Source: Enoplosus armatus
Taxonomy: Eukaryota; Chordata; Actinopteri; Centrarchiformes; Enoplosidae
Direction: 5' to 3'
NCBI RefSeq assembly: GCF_043641665.1
Contig: NW_027261191.1
Coordinates: 1 to 64,000, forward strand
DNA length: 64,000 bases
Position 1 is the first letter of the stretch, and each line of letters begins with the position of its first letter. The position numbers and the translations under genes are program-made. This document shows, one piece after another, positions 9,934-20,854 of this stretch. A model generated the notes under the pieces. It was not told the DNA's origin and did not search any database. It saw only the letters and a list, made by a program, of their open reading frames with translations.

Positions 9934-11570
9934 CAGTGCATCCGGAAAGTATTCACAGCGCTTCACTTTTTCCACATTTTGTTATGTTGCAGCCTTATAC
10001 CAAAATGGATTAAATTCATTTTTTTCCTCAAAATTCTACACACAACACCCCATAATGACAACGTGAAAAAAGTTTATTTGAGATTTTTGCAAATTTATTA
10101 AAAATAAAAAACCTGAGAAATCACATGTACATAAGTATTCACAGCCTTTGCTCAATACTTTGTTGATGCACCTTTGGCAGCAATTACAGCCTCAAGTCTT
10201 TTTGAATATGATGCCACAAGCTTGGCACACCTATCTTTGGGCAGTTTCACCCATTCCTCTTTGCAGCACCTCTCAAGCTCCATCAGGTTGGATGGGAAGC
10301 GTCGGTGCACAGCCATTTTCAGATCTCTCCAGAGATGTTCAATCGGATTCAAGTCTGGGCTCTGGCTGGGCCACTCAAGGACATTCACAGAGTTGTCCTG
10401 AAGCCACTCCTTTGATATCTTGGCTGTGTGCTTAGGGTCGTTGTCCTGCTGAAAGATAAACCGTCGCCCCAGTCTGAGGTCAAGAGCGCTCTGGAGCAGG
10501 TTTTCATCCAGGATGTCTCTGTACTTTGCTGCATTCATCTTTCCCTCTATCCTGACTAGTCTCCCAGTTCCTGCCGCTGAAAAACATCCCCACAGCATGA
10601 TGCTGCCACCACCATGCTTCACTGTAGGGATGGTATTGGCCTGGTGATGAGCGGTGCCTGGTTTCCTCCAAACGTGACGCCTGGCATTCACACCAAAGAG
10701 TTCAATCTTTGTCTCATCAGACCAGAGAATTTTGTTTCTCATGGTCTGAGAGTCCTTCAGGTGCCTTTTGGCAAACTCCAGGTGGGCTGCTATGTGCCTT
10801 TTACTAAGGAGTGGCTTCCGTCTGGCCACTCTACCATACAGGCCTGATTGGTGGATTGCTGCAGAGATGGTTGTCCTTCTGGAAGGTTCTCCTCTCTCCA
10901 CAGAGGAACTCTGGAGCTCTGACAGAGTGACCATCAGGTTCTTGGTCACCTCCCTGACTAAGGCCCTTCTCCCCCGATTACTCAGTTTAGATGGCCGGCC
11001 AGCTCTAGGAAGAGTCCTGGTGGTTCCGAACTTCTTCCACTTACGGATGATGGAGGCCACTGTGCTCATTGGGACCTTCAAAGCAGCAGAAATTTTTCTG
11101 TAACCTTCCCCAGATTTGTGCCTCGAGACAATCCTGTCTCGGAGGTCTACAGACAATTCCTTTGACTTCATGCTTGGTTTGTGCTCTGACATGCACTGTC
11201 AACTGTGGGACCTTATATAGACAGGTGTGTGCCTTTCCAAATCATGTCCAATCAACTGAATTTACCACAGGTGGACTCCAATTAAGCTGCAGAAACATCT
11301 CAAGGATGATCAGTGGAAACAGGATGCACCTGAGCTCAATTTTGAGCTTCATGGCAAAGGCTGTGAATACTTATGTACATGTGATTTCTTAGTTTTTTAT
11401 TTTTAATAAATTTGCAAAAATTTCAAAAAAACTTTTTTCACATTGTCATTATGGGGTGTTGTGTGTAGAATTTTGAGGAAAAAAATTAATTTAATCCATT
11501 TTGGAATAAGGGTGTAACATAACAAAATGTGGAAAAAGTGAAGCGCCGTGAATACTTTCCGGATGCACTG
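9934..11570 (-). mobile_element. Complete Tc1-like DNA transposon, unit 1
   Basis: 1637 bp between TA dinucleotides (9932-9933 and 11571-11572), the Tc1/mariner target. Terminal inverted repeats of about 218 bp (9934-10151 and 11354-11570) begin cagtgcatccggaaagtatt and are roughly 95% alike by eye. A single intact transposase lies between them on the minus strand. Full length, uninterrupted and flanked by its TA target, it looks recently mobile. Confidence 0.93.
10152..11192 (-). CDS. Tc1-family transposase (DD34E), unit 1
   Basis: 346 residues, the usual Tc1 length, no stop or frameshift. The N-terminal paired-like helix-turn-helix pair (residues ~10-110) with GRPSK hook between them binds the inverted repeats. 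The catalytic triad is Asp159 (LWSDETKIEL), Asp250 (FQQDNDPKHT) and Glu285 (NPIEHLW), with exactly 34 residues between the last two. The Gly-rich VKHGGGSIMLWGCFS box is present. It cuts and pastes the element at TA sites in the nucleus. Confidence 0.95.
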   Translation of the reverse strand: MSEHKPSMKSKELSVDLRDRIVSRHKSGEGYRKISAALKVPMSTVASIIRKWKKFGTTRTLPRAGRPSKLSNRGRRALVREVTKNLMVTLSELQSSSVERGEPSRRTTISAAIHQSGLYGRVARRKPLLSKRHIAAHLEFAKRHLKDSQTMRNKILWSDETKIELFGVNARRHVWRKPGTAHHQANTIPTVKHGGGSIMLWGCFSAAGTGRLVRIEGKMNAAKYRDILDENLLQSALDLRLGRRFIFQQDNDPKHTAKISKEWLQDNSVNVLEWPSQSPDLNPIEHLWRDLKMAVHRRFPSNLMELERCCKEEWVKLPKDRCAKLVASYSKRLEAVIAAKGASTKY

Positions 11571-11573
11571 TAC

Positions 11574-11576
<3 letters not shown>

Positions 11577-11606
<30 letters not shown>
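11577..11606. repeat. (TA)n microsatellite beside the Tc1 element
   Basis: Run of about 15 TA units immediately right of the transposon. Equivalents at about 33392-33421 and 55221-55250, with no length change noticed. Confidence 0.85.
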
Positions 11607-11612
<6 letters not shown>

Positions 11613-11823
11613 CATACATATACATTGCTATTGTATATATTTTTTACTTTTATTTTTCATATTTGAAAATATTGTAAATGTGTATATTTTTATTTTCTAT
11701 TTCTCATTTTTATATTTTTTACATACTTTCATTTCTAATTTATGCTGCTTTCTACTCTTGAATGGGAGCACCGGTACTGTACAATTTCCCCCTGGGGATC
11801 AATAAAGTATTTCTGATTCTGAA

Positions 11824-12170
11824 TCTGATTCTGATATCCAATGTTATCCACATTCCTTTCAGTCCATTCTCTTTTCTGCTCCACAAGTGGCAAGTCCACA
11901 TTGGGATGAAAATTACCCCACACAATATTTAGCCCATAATCTAACCCATTTAAACCATATTCGACTGCTACTGTATCAATATTCCAACCAAGTCCTTTAC
12001 GTTGTTGTGAATATTCCCAACAACCACACAGCACATTTGTTGCAGGTTGTTCCTCATCAGATCCCTTTAACTTAACCCAATATGCTTTAAACAGTCTATG
12101 GCTCACAACGATGCCTCCTCCAACCGGGTTGCCAGACCTTGTTGCTCAAGTCACTAAACTGTAATTACAA
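11824..12170 (-). other. Unclassified segment with an open minus-strand frame
   Basis: The frame 11735-12106 reads MSHRLFKAYWVKL, later an internal echo VEYGLNGLDYGLNIVWGNF. I do not recognise it; no catalytic motif is visible. Its low-coordinate end runs into the Rex1-like tail. It could be an old mobile-element fragment. Equivalents are 33639-33985 and 55468-55814. Confidence 0.3.
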
Positions 12171-13067
12171 TTTGAATTGTTAATTATATATACACGCGAA
12201 AGGTTCATAATTAACAAACCAATCCTTCACTTAAAAACTAAAATGGCATCTAATCAACTGTATTCAGACATGGTTGATTACCAAAATTACTCTAGACAGA
12301 TAGAGGTTTTTCTGCAGCCTGGCAACCTACAGCATCGACAATACCTCCCATTCAGTCATACACAAATGTCATGAATAAGCCATATATGACATATTTGATG
12401 AGCCAAAGAAAACTTGTTTTAATCTTATTTTATTAGATGATTAGATGCATAAAAGAAAATCTAAATTTCACAAAAATACAACACAAAATGCAAGACAACT
12501 CACATTTATCCACGTCACCTTACATCAGCATAACATTACAAATGATGGGACCTATTAATCCATTCTTGAATATATGAGATATGCACATGTATACATAAAC
12601 TATAAGCATGACTGTAAACATACATGTATACAATGTTCAGTATGTACTTCAAGGCAAACATTCTCAAACGATAACTTCAATAACTCGCGTATGAGATTAA
12701 TTGTTTATTTATGTACAATGCTTGTATTACAAGTTTTTCATTTCATAATAACTTCACATGACACTGCAAGAAAACAAACAGAAAATGTCTTTTGTAAGAC
12801 TAAGATAGCTTTTTTGACCATTACACACATTACTGGACGTTCTTTTAACAAATCCTTCCTGTACACACACACACACACACACATATACCATGTTAACACA
12901 TTTTAGAGGTCAAAGTGCACTGCTGCTGCCATTGCAGCACAACTGAGGCAGAGGTGATTAGTTGGTCAATTATTTAAGGGAACCGTTAAGTTTGTGGCCA
13001 TCATCAGTGTCTATCTTCAGGTAGTCTGACTCACCGGATGTAGGCTGTTGGGATAAGACTGCCATTG
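12171..13067. other. AT-rich stretch without recognised gene; probable receptor 3' flank
   Basis: No protein similarity seen on either strand. It holds a (CA)n microsatellite at about 12862-12882. On the minus strand there is a canonical AATAAA at 12709-12704, some 630 bp past the receptor stop codon, which could end its transcript. Equivalents: 33986-34882 and 55815-56711. Confidence 0.5.
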
Positions 13068-13264
13068 GCCAACTATTTCAGTCTGCGTGTTACCGTTTTG
13101 CAAGGGCACAGTCACTGCATCCTGGGCTTAGCGCTGTCCAAGACGATTGTGATTGGTTTAAAGAAATACAAACAAGCCAGAGCGTTTTTTTCTCCTGTCC
13201 CAGAATGATAATGGGTTGAGCTAGACCTTTCTCCGAAGTGTGGAGATAGGTCTGGCTATGTAAG
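13068..13264. mobile_element. Possible nonautonomous DNA-transposon (MITE) fragment
   Basis: Resembles a widespread fish repeat containing gcgctgtccaagacgattgt, gattggtttaaag and gagctagacctttctcc. Its end folds as an imperfect hairpin (tagacctttctcc / ggagataggtct, 13223-13253). It would lie in the receptor 3' UTR. Equivalents: 34883-35079 and 56712-56908. Identification is from memory. Confidence 0.4.
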
Positions 13265-14059
13265 CCAACTATTCTCCTATACTGGGCTGAGGACCACCAT
13301 TAAGTTAGGGCGTATTGGATTGCTTTTTTTAGTGTTTAGTTCCCTCCCTCCACAGAGTGATACCTTTTTGCCCTCATTGCCATCCCAGCCTCGTAGATTG
13401 CTAACTGCAGAGCTGCTCCGGCTGGTGACTTAGAAAAGCCCTCCTCTGAGATGTAGTTTATCTTCAGGTAACCCCCCGGCCTATGCAGAGCCACTCCATG
13501 GAGGTGGGAGAAGAGCAGCGGTAAGTCACTTGTCAGCGTGTAGTGAGATACCAGCCTCAGCTCAGTGGGAATGTCTGTTTCCTCAGAGTACTCAAAAATG
13601 GCCGCCATGTATTTGGACATGTCCTGGCCCCTGGCTTTGGCTCGTCCCACCTCCTCTCCGACAAGTCTGATGGCTACATCAGAGCTGAAGGCGTTGGACC
13701 CAAAGTCCAGCCCTCTGTCTGCCTCATCTTTGTTGTCACCCTCTGGCTCTGGCTTAGGTCTGCGATTGAAGCCCCAAGAACAGATCACCAAGATAAAGTC
13801 GCTCTCCCGGATCTGACGGCAGTGCCAGGCCATACTGCCCTCCTCAGCCACGCTCAGAGAGTCCCACAGGTCCAAGCACACCTGGGAAGAACAAAGGAGA
13901 ACACTGTCACGACAAAGTGTTCTAATAACACATTTTACACACCCCTATTTCATATTAAAGAAAAGATTGAAACACAGAAATTGTCAATATAATAATTAGC
14001 TTTGTAAGATGACAGTTATCCTTTTTTGTATTTCCGTCCTAGCCTTGTGGACAGTGGAC

Positions 14060-14223
14060 CCTTGGGGGCTTACTGGGGTGGGGGGTGGGGTTTCCCATCC
14101 AGTCTACATGTGTTTTGTGGACTTGGAGAAGGCTTATGACCGTGTCCCCGGGGGGTCCTGTGAGGGGTACTGTGGGAGTATGGGGTCATCGGGGCCGTTG
14201 CTACAAGCCACCTGGTCCTTATA

Positions 14224-14257
<34 letters not shown>

Positions 14258-15248
14258 CTGTATATATATATATATATAGTGCAAGCTGTATCTGTATATT
14301 CTGCACAAAAGTCAAATACGTTTTCGATGGGTGTCCCTTGTCACAGATTCTGTTTGTGATATTCATGGACAGGATCTCAAGGCACAGCCGGGAGAGGAGA
14401 GTGTTTGGTTTGGGGACTTCAGAATTGCTTCTCTGCTCTCTGCAGATGATGTGGCTCTGTTGGCTTCATCAGATTGTGACCCACAGCATGCACTGGGGCG
14501 GTTTGCAGCCGAGTGCAAAGTGGTCGTGATGAGAGTCAGCATCTCCAAGTCCGAGGACATGGTTCTCTCCTGGAAAAAGGTGGATTGCTCCCTGCCTGAG
14601 CAATCTGAGTTACTGCCTCAAGCAGGGAGTTCAAGTATCTCGGGGTCTTGTTCACGAGTGAGAGTAAAATAGAGCGTGAGATCGACCAGCGGATTGATGC
14701 GGTGTCAGCACTAATGCAGGTGTTGTATTGAACTGTTGTGGTGAAGAGGGAGCTAAGCCGGAAGGCAAAGCTTTTGATTTACCACTCGATCTACCTTCCA
14801 ACCCCTAGCTATGGTCATGAGCTTTGGGTAAGGACCGAAAGAATGAGATTGGGTATACAAGCGACCGAAATGAGTTTCCTCATCAAGGTGGCTGGGGTCA
14901 GCCTTAGAGATAGGGGGAGGACCTCAAAAGGGATCCGAAGGGAGCTCGGAGTAGAGCCGCTGCTCCTTTGCATCGAAAGGAGCCAGTTGAGGTGGTTCGG
15001 GCATCTGATCAGGATGAATCCTGAGCGCCTTCCTTTGGAGGATTTCTGGACATGTCCAACTGGTAGGAGACCCCGGGTTAGACCCAGAACACGTTGGAGG
15101 GATTACATATCTCATCTGGCCTGGGAACGCCTCGAGATCTCCCTAGAAAACATTGCTAGGGAGAGGGATGTCTGGACCACCTTGGTTAGCCTGCTGCCCA
15201 CCGCGTGCCCGGCCCCGGATAAGCAGTAGAAAATGAATGGATGGATGT
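14060..15248 (+). mobile_element. Rex3/RTE-like LINE 3' fragment in receptor intron, unit 1
   Basis: Broken plus-strand RT coding: CFVDLEKAYDRVP near 14110, LLSADDVALLAS near 14440, and the C-terminal part in 14738-15229 (LRWFGHLIRMNPERLP, RPRTRWRDYIS). It ends with a ggatggatg tail at 15237-15246. A (TA)n stretch (14227-14279) and frameshifts separate the pieces, and most of the 5' end is missing. It lies antisense to the receptor, between its last two coding exons. Confidence 0.7.
14227..14279. repeat. (TA)n microsatellite inside the Rex3-like fragment
   Basis: Two TA runs separated by ctg. Equivalents at about 36042-36094 and 57871-57923. Confidence 0.85.
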
Positions 15249-17224
15249 ATTCATAATTTGTTTCTGCCTGTCCGATTCCACTGAATCAGCACACCTGTAG
15301 GAAAAGGCATTAGAGCCACGACATGTCATGTCCACTACCTGAGTGGCCATGTGTTGTTGTATGAAGGCCCCTAACTGCATGACAGCTTTGACATGAGCGG
15401 GCCCATCATAACTGCTGTAGCAAATCAGAAGACGAGGAGGGGTCAGCCTGTTTCTGGGCAATGCCATCACTTCCTCCTGAGTCCCGCTTTCTTGATGCTG
15501 CTTGATAACATCTGAATGGATGAAAATAAGAAATCTGGTTGTATTTCACATCATGCCAGTAATGGAAAAGACAGAACAGAGGTACAAGAAAGGTTCTCTG
15601 TCAAATGGTGTAAAATGGATTATTATCATGACTTATTTTGATTAGCTTTCATGAAATGCAAGCAGTGATTTTACATGAAGTATTTGGTTTGTCTTCGCAC
15701 CTGGTTTTATGTCAAGTTTCTTCATCTGCAGCTTGGGCCTCCTCCTGGTGAGAGCAGCCAGTAAGACTACAAGTATGGCTACCACAGCCAGGCCCAGTGG
15801 AAGCATCAAAGCCCAGGAGAGAGTGACAGAGAGTTGCAAGGCACCTTCTGAGGAGTGGGGAGTTGTGATTACATGATAATTCAGTGACAGACCTTAAAGA
15901 AGTAGTTTGACATTTTGGAAAATGCGTTACTAATTACTGCCGAGAGTTAAAATGAGATGATTGATACCACTGTCATGCCTGTGTGCTAATTATGGAGCTA
16001 GAGCTGGGAGTAGATTATTTTAGTTTAGCATAAAGACTGGAAGCATAATAAGAATATTTCCCCAAATTCCAAAGTATTACTTAAAGGGATGAAAGACTGA
16101 TGGGATTGATCACACATGTATTAAATATACACAGACTGTATTCATGGTCCAACAGACACTTAAATATTATATCACTTATATCTCCACAACAAAATGAAAA
16201 GAGAGGTTTGCATAGCACCTACTATGATGCATAGTGATTGTGTGGATCAGCAGCAATAAAACAACCTCCCCCACCTTTTTGAATGTGCATGACTTGAACA
16301 CTGAATGTTTTCCTCACTGCATCCACTTCGTTAGCTGCAATCTGTGAAACAAGAAATGTTGAGCATGACAGTTCATTCTTGACCTTGTAGATTGACAAAA
16401 TAAACTTCTTTTGGGGGCCACTTGGGGGCAGCGCAACAAGCTGTAAACAAAACACTGACACATCACCTTATAAAGTTGATATATCGACTGTGTTGGCTAA
16501 CAGCCTATTTATCCAGAAGACATGGAGCAACATTAGCATTAATTTGGGGTTGTGATGATGAATGCAAGTCCAATATTCACTCTCCTTTTATCTCTGTTTT
16601 GCTCTCCACCAGCTCTTGAGGGGAAATATCTGGCTAAATGCTAAATGCCGATGGTTGAAAATTAATGCATAAAATATATAGATAGTCCATATAATACATA
16701 TTTTTTGAGACTGGTATTTCAATATAATTTATTAAACACAAAGCCCCTGAGATTAGGTTGAAAACAGTTGTAGTTTTATATATTATGCAATCAGTGTTAA
16801 GGATAGAATAGTTATAATCCACTTTTATTTTACCTCACAAGTGTAATTGGTTCCCCTCTTGAAGGCCATTCAGCTGATAGCTGTGATGAGTTTTGTTGTT
16901 GGTGGAATTCTAAGGAAATTAAATACAAGTATTCAGTTCACTTAATTATCAAATAGTTCCGTAATACACATAATAGAAGCAAGGCATTGGCAAAATATAA
17001 AGCTGCAGAAGTTGAAACAACTCACAGGTGTTATGTCTGTGTATTTCATTATGCCGTTTGCGTAACACAGTGAGAAGTAGCTTCTGATGCCCAGGTTCGG
17101 GGGAGCCAGGTTAAAGGTCACTATGATGGCAGTCCCTTCATGTTGGACCTCAATATATTTGGGATACCAGTCTACAACCAGACCATAAAATATTGACATG
17201 ATGTCAAGCTGATCATAAGAAGAA

Positions 17225-17846
17225 ACGGTAACGCTTCATTTTACAGGTCCGCAAATTTCATGATAAGTAGGTGATAATTACATGCATACATACATTTCAA
17301 GGAAAGTAATACGAAGTTAACTGATATCTAGATAGTTCCTACTAGCTAAACCCTGTTCCGTTGCCATCTCATCTGTCTCCGGTTCTGGTGCCCATTCCGG
17401 CGCCACTCCCCCACTGGGTCCCCCCACCCCGGACTTGAAAACCTTCTCCTCCTGCAGGGCCAAAGCTCCTGTGCTAGCTTCCAGACCCTTGTCGGTAGCA
17501 CAGGGAAGACTTTGTTTTCCTCCTGGGCAGATCGACTTCAGGGCTAACCCCCTTCACTTTTACCCAACAGCTGGGAAGCAAAACGCAGGAATTTCTTGGT
17601 TATTGAAGAGCTGCAGCATTTATTCATGGATTGATAGATTTTCAGCAAGTTTAACTTTTGTGAAAAATCGAACCGCAACTGCTTATTAGGAAAGAGCACA
17701 ATATAATTCTTAAATAATTTTGCAGTAATTTTGGACACATTTAGGGGTAATTTGGGGATAATTTCAAAGAAATTTCAAATACGTAACTTGCTAATTATCA
17801 CCTACTTTCCATGAAATTTGTGGACCTGTAAATTGAAGCATTACCG
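17225..17846. mobile_element. Nonautonomous inverted-repeat element in receptor intron, unit 1
   Basis: About 620 bp bounded by inverted repeats of about 55 bp (17226-17280 and 17792-17846), starting cggtaacgcttcattttaca and ending as its near-complement. Flanking 8-mers aagaagaa (17217-17224) and aagaagga match 7 of 8, suggesting a hAT-sized target duplication. There is no transposase; the middle (17340-17570) is unusually GC-rich for this intron. The superfamily is uncertain. Confidence 0.7.
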
Positions 17847-18157
17847 AAGAAGGAAAACATTTATTGTTATACCAGACTTTATTTGGGAACTATGAGAAAT
17901 TCTCACCTTTTTTGCACTGCTCAAGACCGTTCTTCTCTGCACATGCTGCAAAACCAGCGCATATTACTATAAATTCACCATTGTTTTGACAATAGTCTTA
18001 CTGAAAGATATATGATGAAAAGGGCAAAGTTTAGAGAGCAGAGAGCTTTCTGGGGACAGAGCAGGAGATGTCATTATATGTACAGTAAATAAGCCAAGAG
18101 AAGGAGGGATTTAGATTTTGAAGGTTACCCTGAAGCAACCACAAAGTTCACTGAAAC

Positions 18158-18180
18158 TGTGTGTGTGTGTGTGTGTGTGC
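18158..18180. repeat. (GT)n microsatellite in receptor intron
   Basis: About eleven GT units beside the exon at 18223-18346. Unit 3 (near 61801-61823) has one unit more than units 1 and 2 (unit 2 near 39972). Confidence 0.9.
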
Positions 18181-18495
18181 TTTATGAGATAATATCTAGT
18201 CTAGAGCTTAAAGTAGTCTTACAGCGTGTGGAAAAGATCTTGCTGTGGTAGAACCTCTCCCACTCCTCAGGCACTGGCAGAGCCATGACGGTAACAGCAT
18301 ACTGGGACCCAAGGGAGAGGCCGGGGAAAGGGTCTGACTTGTACACCTGCAGAATTCAGTGGCAATTATGACTTCAAACACACTGCACACTTATCTGATA
18401 AGCTGAGATAAGAGTTTTTGACATATTCTTTATTAGTGGTTAAATAGAACGGCTTTCTCATACAAAGTCTCATATATATTGCTGTTATATATTAT

Positions 18496-18572
18496 ATATA
18501 TTCATCCATCTATTTGCTATACCCACTTATCCTTGAGAGTCACAGGGGGGCTACAGCCAATCCCAGCTGACA
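18496..18572. repeat. Short dispersed-repeat fragment
   Basis: Contains catccatctatttgctatac, cttatcc and cacaggggggctacagccaa tcccagctgacat, a mix common at fish LINE 3' ends. It is too short to classify. Equivalents at about 40310-40386 and 62140-62216. Confidence 0.45.
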
Positions 18573-18573
18573 T

Positions 18574-19590
18574 ATGTTTATCAACACTTTCCCCAAAGAA
18601 TTGTTGAGTCGAGTTGCCATTTTATGTGATGTGACGTTGTGTGTTTTTGATTGAATTTGAACTTTTTACTTACTTTTTTGTAGGATGATTTGATTTGAGC
18701 ATATGCAGATTTGGATATGAGACTTGGACTTGGTTATGGTCAGATTTGCCTCCCAGAGTACCAGAATACTAGTACAGAGTGGTCATTGCAGCCTGTAGCT
18801 CTGGTACTAACTTGTGGTTCTTTCATGAAACATTTACCATTAAATAGATATCACGTTTTTTAAAACATGATCCCTGTCTTTCATAGGCAACAATATGGTG
18901 TTTATGCATTGCAGTTCTTAAAAGTCACTTGTTGGTTTAACACTTGCTACACTTTAACAATTTCACACTTTTCTTTATTGTATGATGACGCCTCAAGGAC
19001 ATGTATGGATGTGTTAATGACCTTTGGTATGGTCCAGAATACTTAAATAATCTGTTGATTTCATGAGTCTGTTCTTAAAGCTGTGTTATTATTGGTTCTG
19101 TTAGTTAAATTATAAAGCTTGTATGTAAGGTGAAGCATGCTTTAGTGAAGTAATGCTAGATTAAAGCTGCATTTCATGTGTGATTTGTGCTATTTTCCAA
19201 TGCTTTATGCGAATACATATTTCATATACATATTCTATAGGTGAGTTCAAATGCTCACCTATAGGACTCCATTAGAGATTGTCATTAAGTTGAGTTAAAA
19301 GGGTTAAAAAGTGGTATTTGAGTATAAATGATAGTAATGCTAATTCATTTTCAATCTAAAGCATATAATCCAAGGAAAATTGTAAAGCTATTGTGACATA
19401 TTCCATCAGGATGTTAAAGTAAATGGACTCAAATGGTCTCACATATATAGTGCTTTTCAACCTTCATGGTTCCCACAGTTTTGGAGCTACAGCACTGTGT
19501 GTCATCTATAAAGGTTTTGTGAAGAGTTAGACCATCATTCAGCCAGGGATGCTATAGGACATAGTTTTTACATGTAAAACAATTAACACA
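18574..19590. other. Receptor intron without recognised genes
   Basis: AT-rich intron sequence between exons 18223-18346 and 20736-20854. The only structure noticed is the perfect inverted repeat at 19235-19264. Equivalents: 40388-41404 and 62218-63234. Confidence 0.6.
19235..19264. repeat. Perfect 11-bp inverted repeat with 8-nt loop
   Basis: ctataggtgag, loop ttcaaatg, then ctcacctatag. Conserved in units 2 (41049-41078) and 3 (62879-62908). It lies deep in an intron, with no known function. Confidence 0.85.
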
Positions 19591-19594
19591 ATAT

Positions 19595-19878
19595 ACGTTA
19601 TATTAACGTACATCACCCCTGTCCCCACTGCGTTACATTAACGCACCCACCCCCTACTGGACACTTTATCTGGACACTTTACTTTATTCTGGTCACTGCA
19701 CTGTTGTTATTTATCTTATCTTATTTTTTATTTTTATTTTTATTCTTATTCTTATTTTAGCTTTTATATTCTACTTATTTGTTATCAAAACAATAGCACC
19801 TTCAGACCACAGCAAATTCCTTGTAATGTATGTTACTTGGCAATAAACAGTTTCTGATTCTGATTCTGATTCTGATTA
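19595..19878 (+). mobile_element. Rex1-like LINE 3' tail in receptor intron, unit 1
   Basis: Shares acgttatattaacgtacatc, a cacccaccccctactggaca stretch and an aataaacagtttctgattct tail with the 3' end of the minus-strand remnant at 8136-8370, but in opposite orientation. Only the 3' UTR is left, ending in (GATTCT)n. Confidence 0.7.
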
Positions 19879-20735
19879 CAGAAACCGAAATGAAGCAGGT
19901 GGATAGCAACTTGTTGCCTAGTAATGGGCAAATTGCACTAATCTGTTTCTAATATGTCAGACATAAAATGCATCGTCGTGGGACATAGTGACGCAAATAT
20001 CTCTTCTTTGAAACTGGCAGATTACATATAAAATTAGACAGATGAGTTGTGTACACAGGGTTGAGCAAAAATGATTTGTTTCAAAAACAAAATCAGCCCC
20101 ATACAACCTATAGTTATCAAAATAAGGGTTATTAGAAACCTCACCGTTTTCATCGTTTACCAAGTCAAACACAGTAATGTGTGTTCCTTTCATTGGATTA
20201 AGTGTTAATGTGGTTTAAATGTATGCATGTGGAGTTCCCACCGTTGTGAGCATGTCCAATGGTGTATGGTGTCATAGTCCTTCAGGACATTCTCATAACA
20301 AAAGGCTAAATAACAGACTTCCTGTGACGTTGCCTCTCGTGTGATAATTACAGCTTTTGAATGATCTTGATGAGCTTGATAAAATCATAAGGGCATATTT
20401 TCAGTTTTTCTGAAGGATGATGTCACTGTTATCCCACCCAAAATATAACATAATTTCATAAACACCAGGTCATAATGTGAGAGTATGTCCAGAAGCTAAA
20501 AGATACTGGCTGCTGGTGTGTCTTCCCAGGGGAAAGTCTTTGGTCTTTGGGGTGGGAAAGATTTAAGATCCACTCCCTGATGAAATAATCTGTAATCAAA
20601 ATGTAAATGTATTTATATTCAAAGTATTGCTTAGTTGTTTGTTGTTGAGAACTGCTTTTAACAAGAATTTGCGTTAAAAGTGGCATTCTAGGCAGAAAAA
20701 GAAGCACAGACCAAAGCGAGCGGGGCCCTTCCTAC
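19879..20735. other. Receptor intron, right part, without recognised genes
   Basis: Nothing identifiable on either strand. The short frame 19957-20193 has no family features. Equivalent in unit 2: 41693-42549; unit 3 is cut at 64000. Confidence 0.55.
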
Positions 20736-20854
20736 CCTTTGAGCATGTGAAGCCGGGATGGAGAGGTTACGGTGGAAGAGAAAGAGCTGACAGGCAACAC
20801 CAGACCCTCCCAAAGCCTGGAGGGACACCTGAAAGCCTCGCAGGAAGGCGATGC

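Larger units (their letters stand above)
9767..11823 (+). mobile_element. Rex1-like LINE 3' fragment split by Tc1, unit 1
   Basis: 9767-9931 encodes the end of a Rex1-type RT (AIKLFNSSLR) and early 3' UTR. 11573-11823 continues with AT-rich 3' UTR, ccctggggatcaataaagta and a gattctgaatctgattctga tail. The Tc1 element sits between the two halves at a TA. This fragment faces the opposite way to the Rex1-like remnant beside it (8136-9766). Confidence 0.65.

Noticed and set aside
10148..11392. Several plus-strand frames across the Tc1 element
   Set aside because: They are antisense to the intact transposase or lie in its inverted repeats.
12574..12906. 110-residue plus-strand frame
   Set aside because: AT-rich sequence ending in a (CA)n microsatellite; no domain or start context.
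13030..13140. Possible first receptor exon: minus-strand Met-Ala-Val-Leu-Ser-Gln-Gln-Pro-Thr-Ser followed by a GTGAGT donor in the right phase
   Set aside because: Ten residues with no hydrophobic signal peptide, inside a probable MITE; phase agreement alone is a one-in-three chance.
13543..13992. 149-residue plus-strand frame over the SEFIR exon
   Set aside because: Antisense shadow of the SEFIR-coding exon; the minus strand has the splice sites and conserved motifs.
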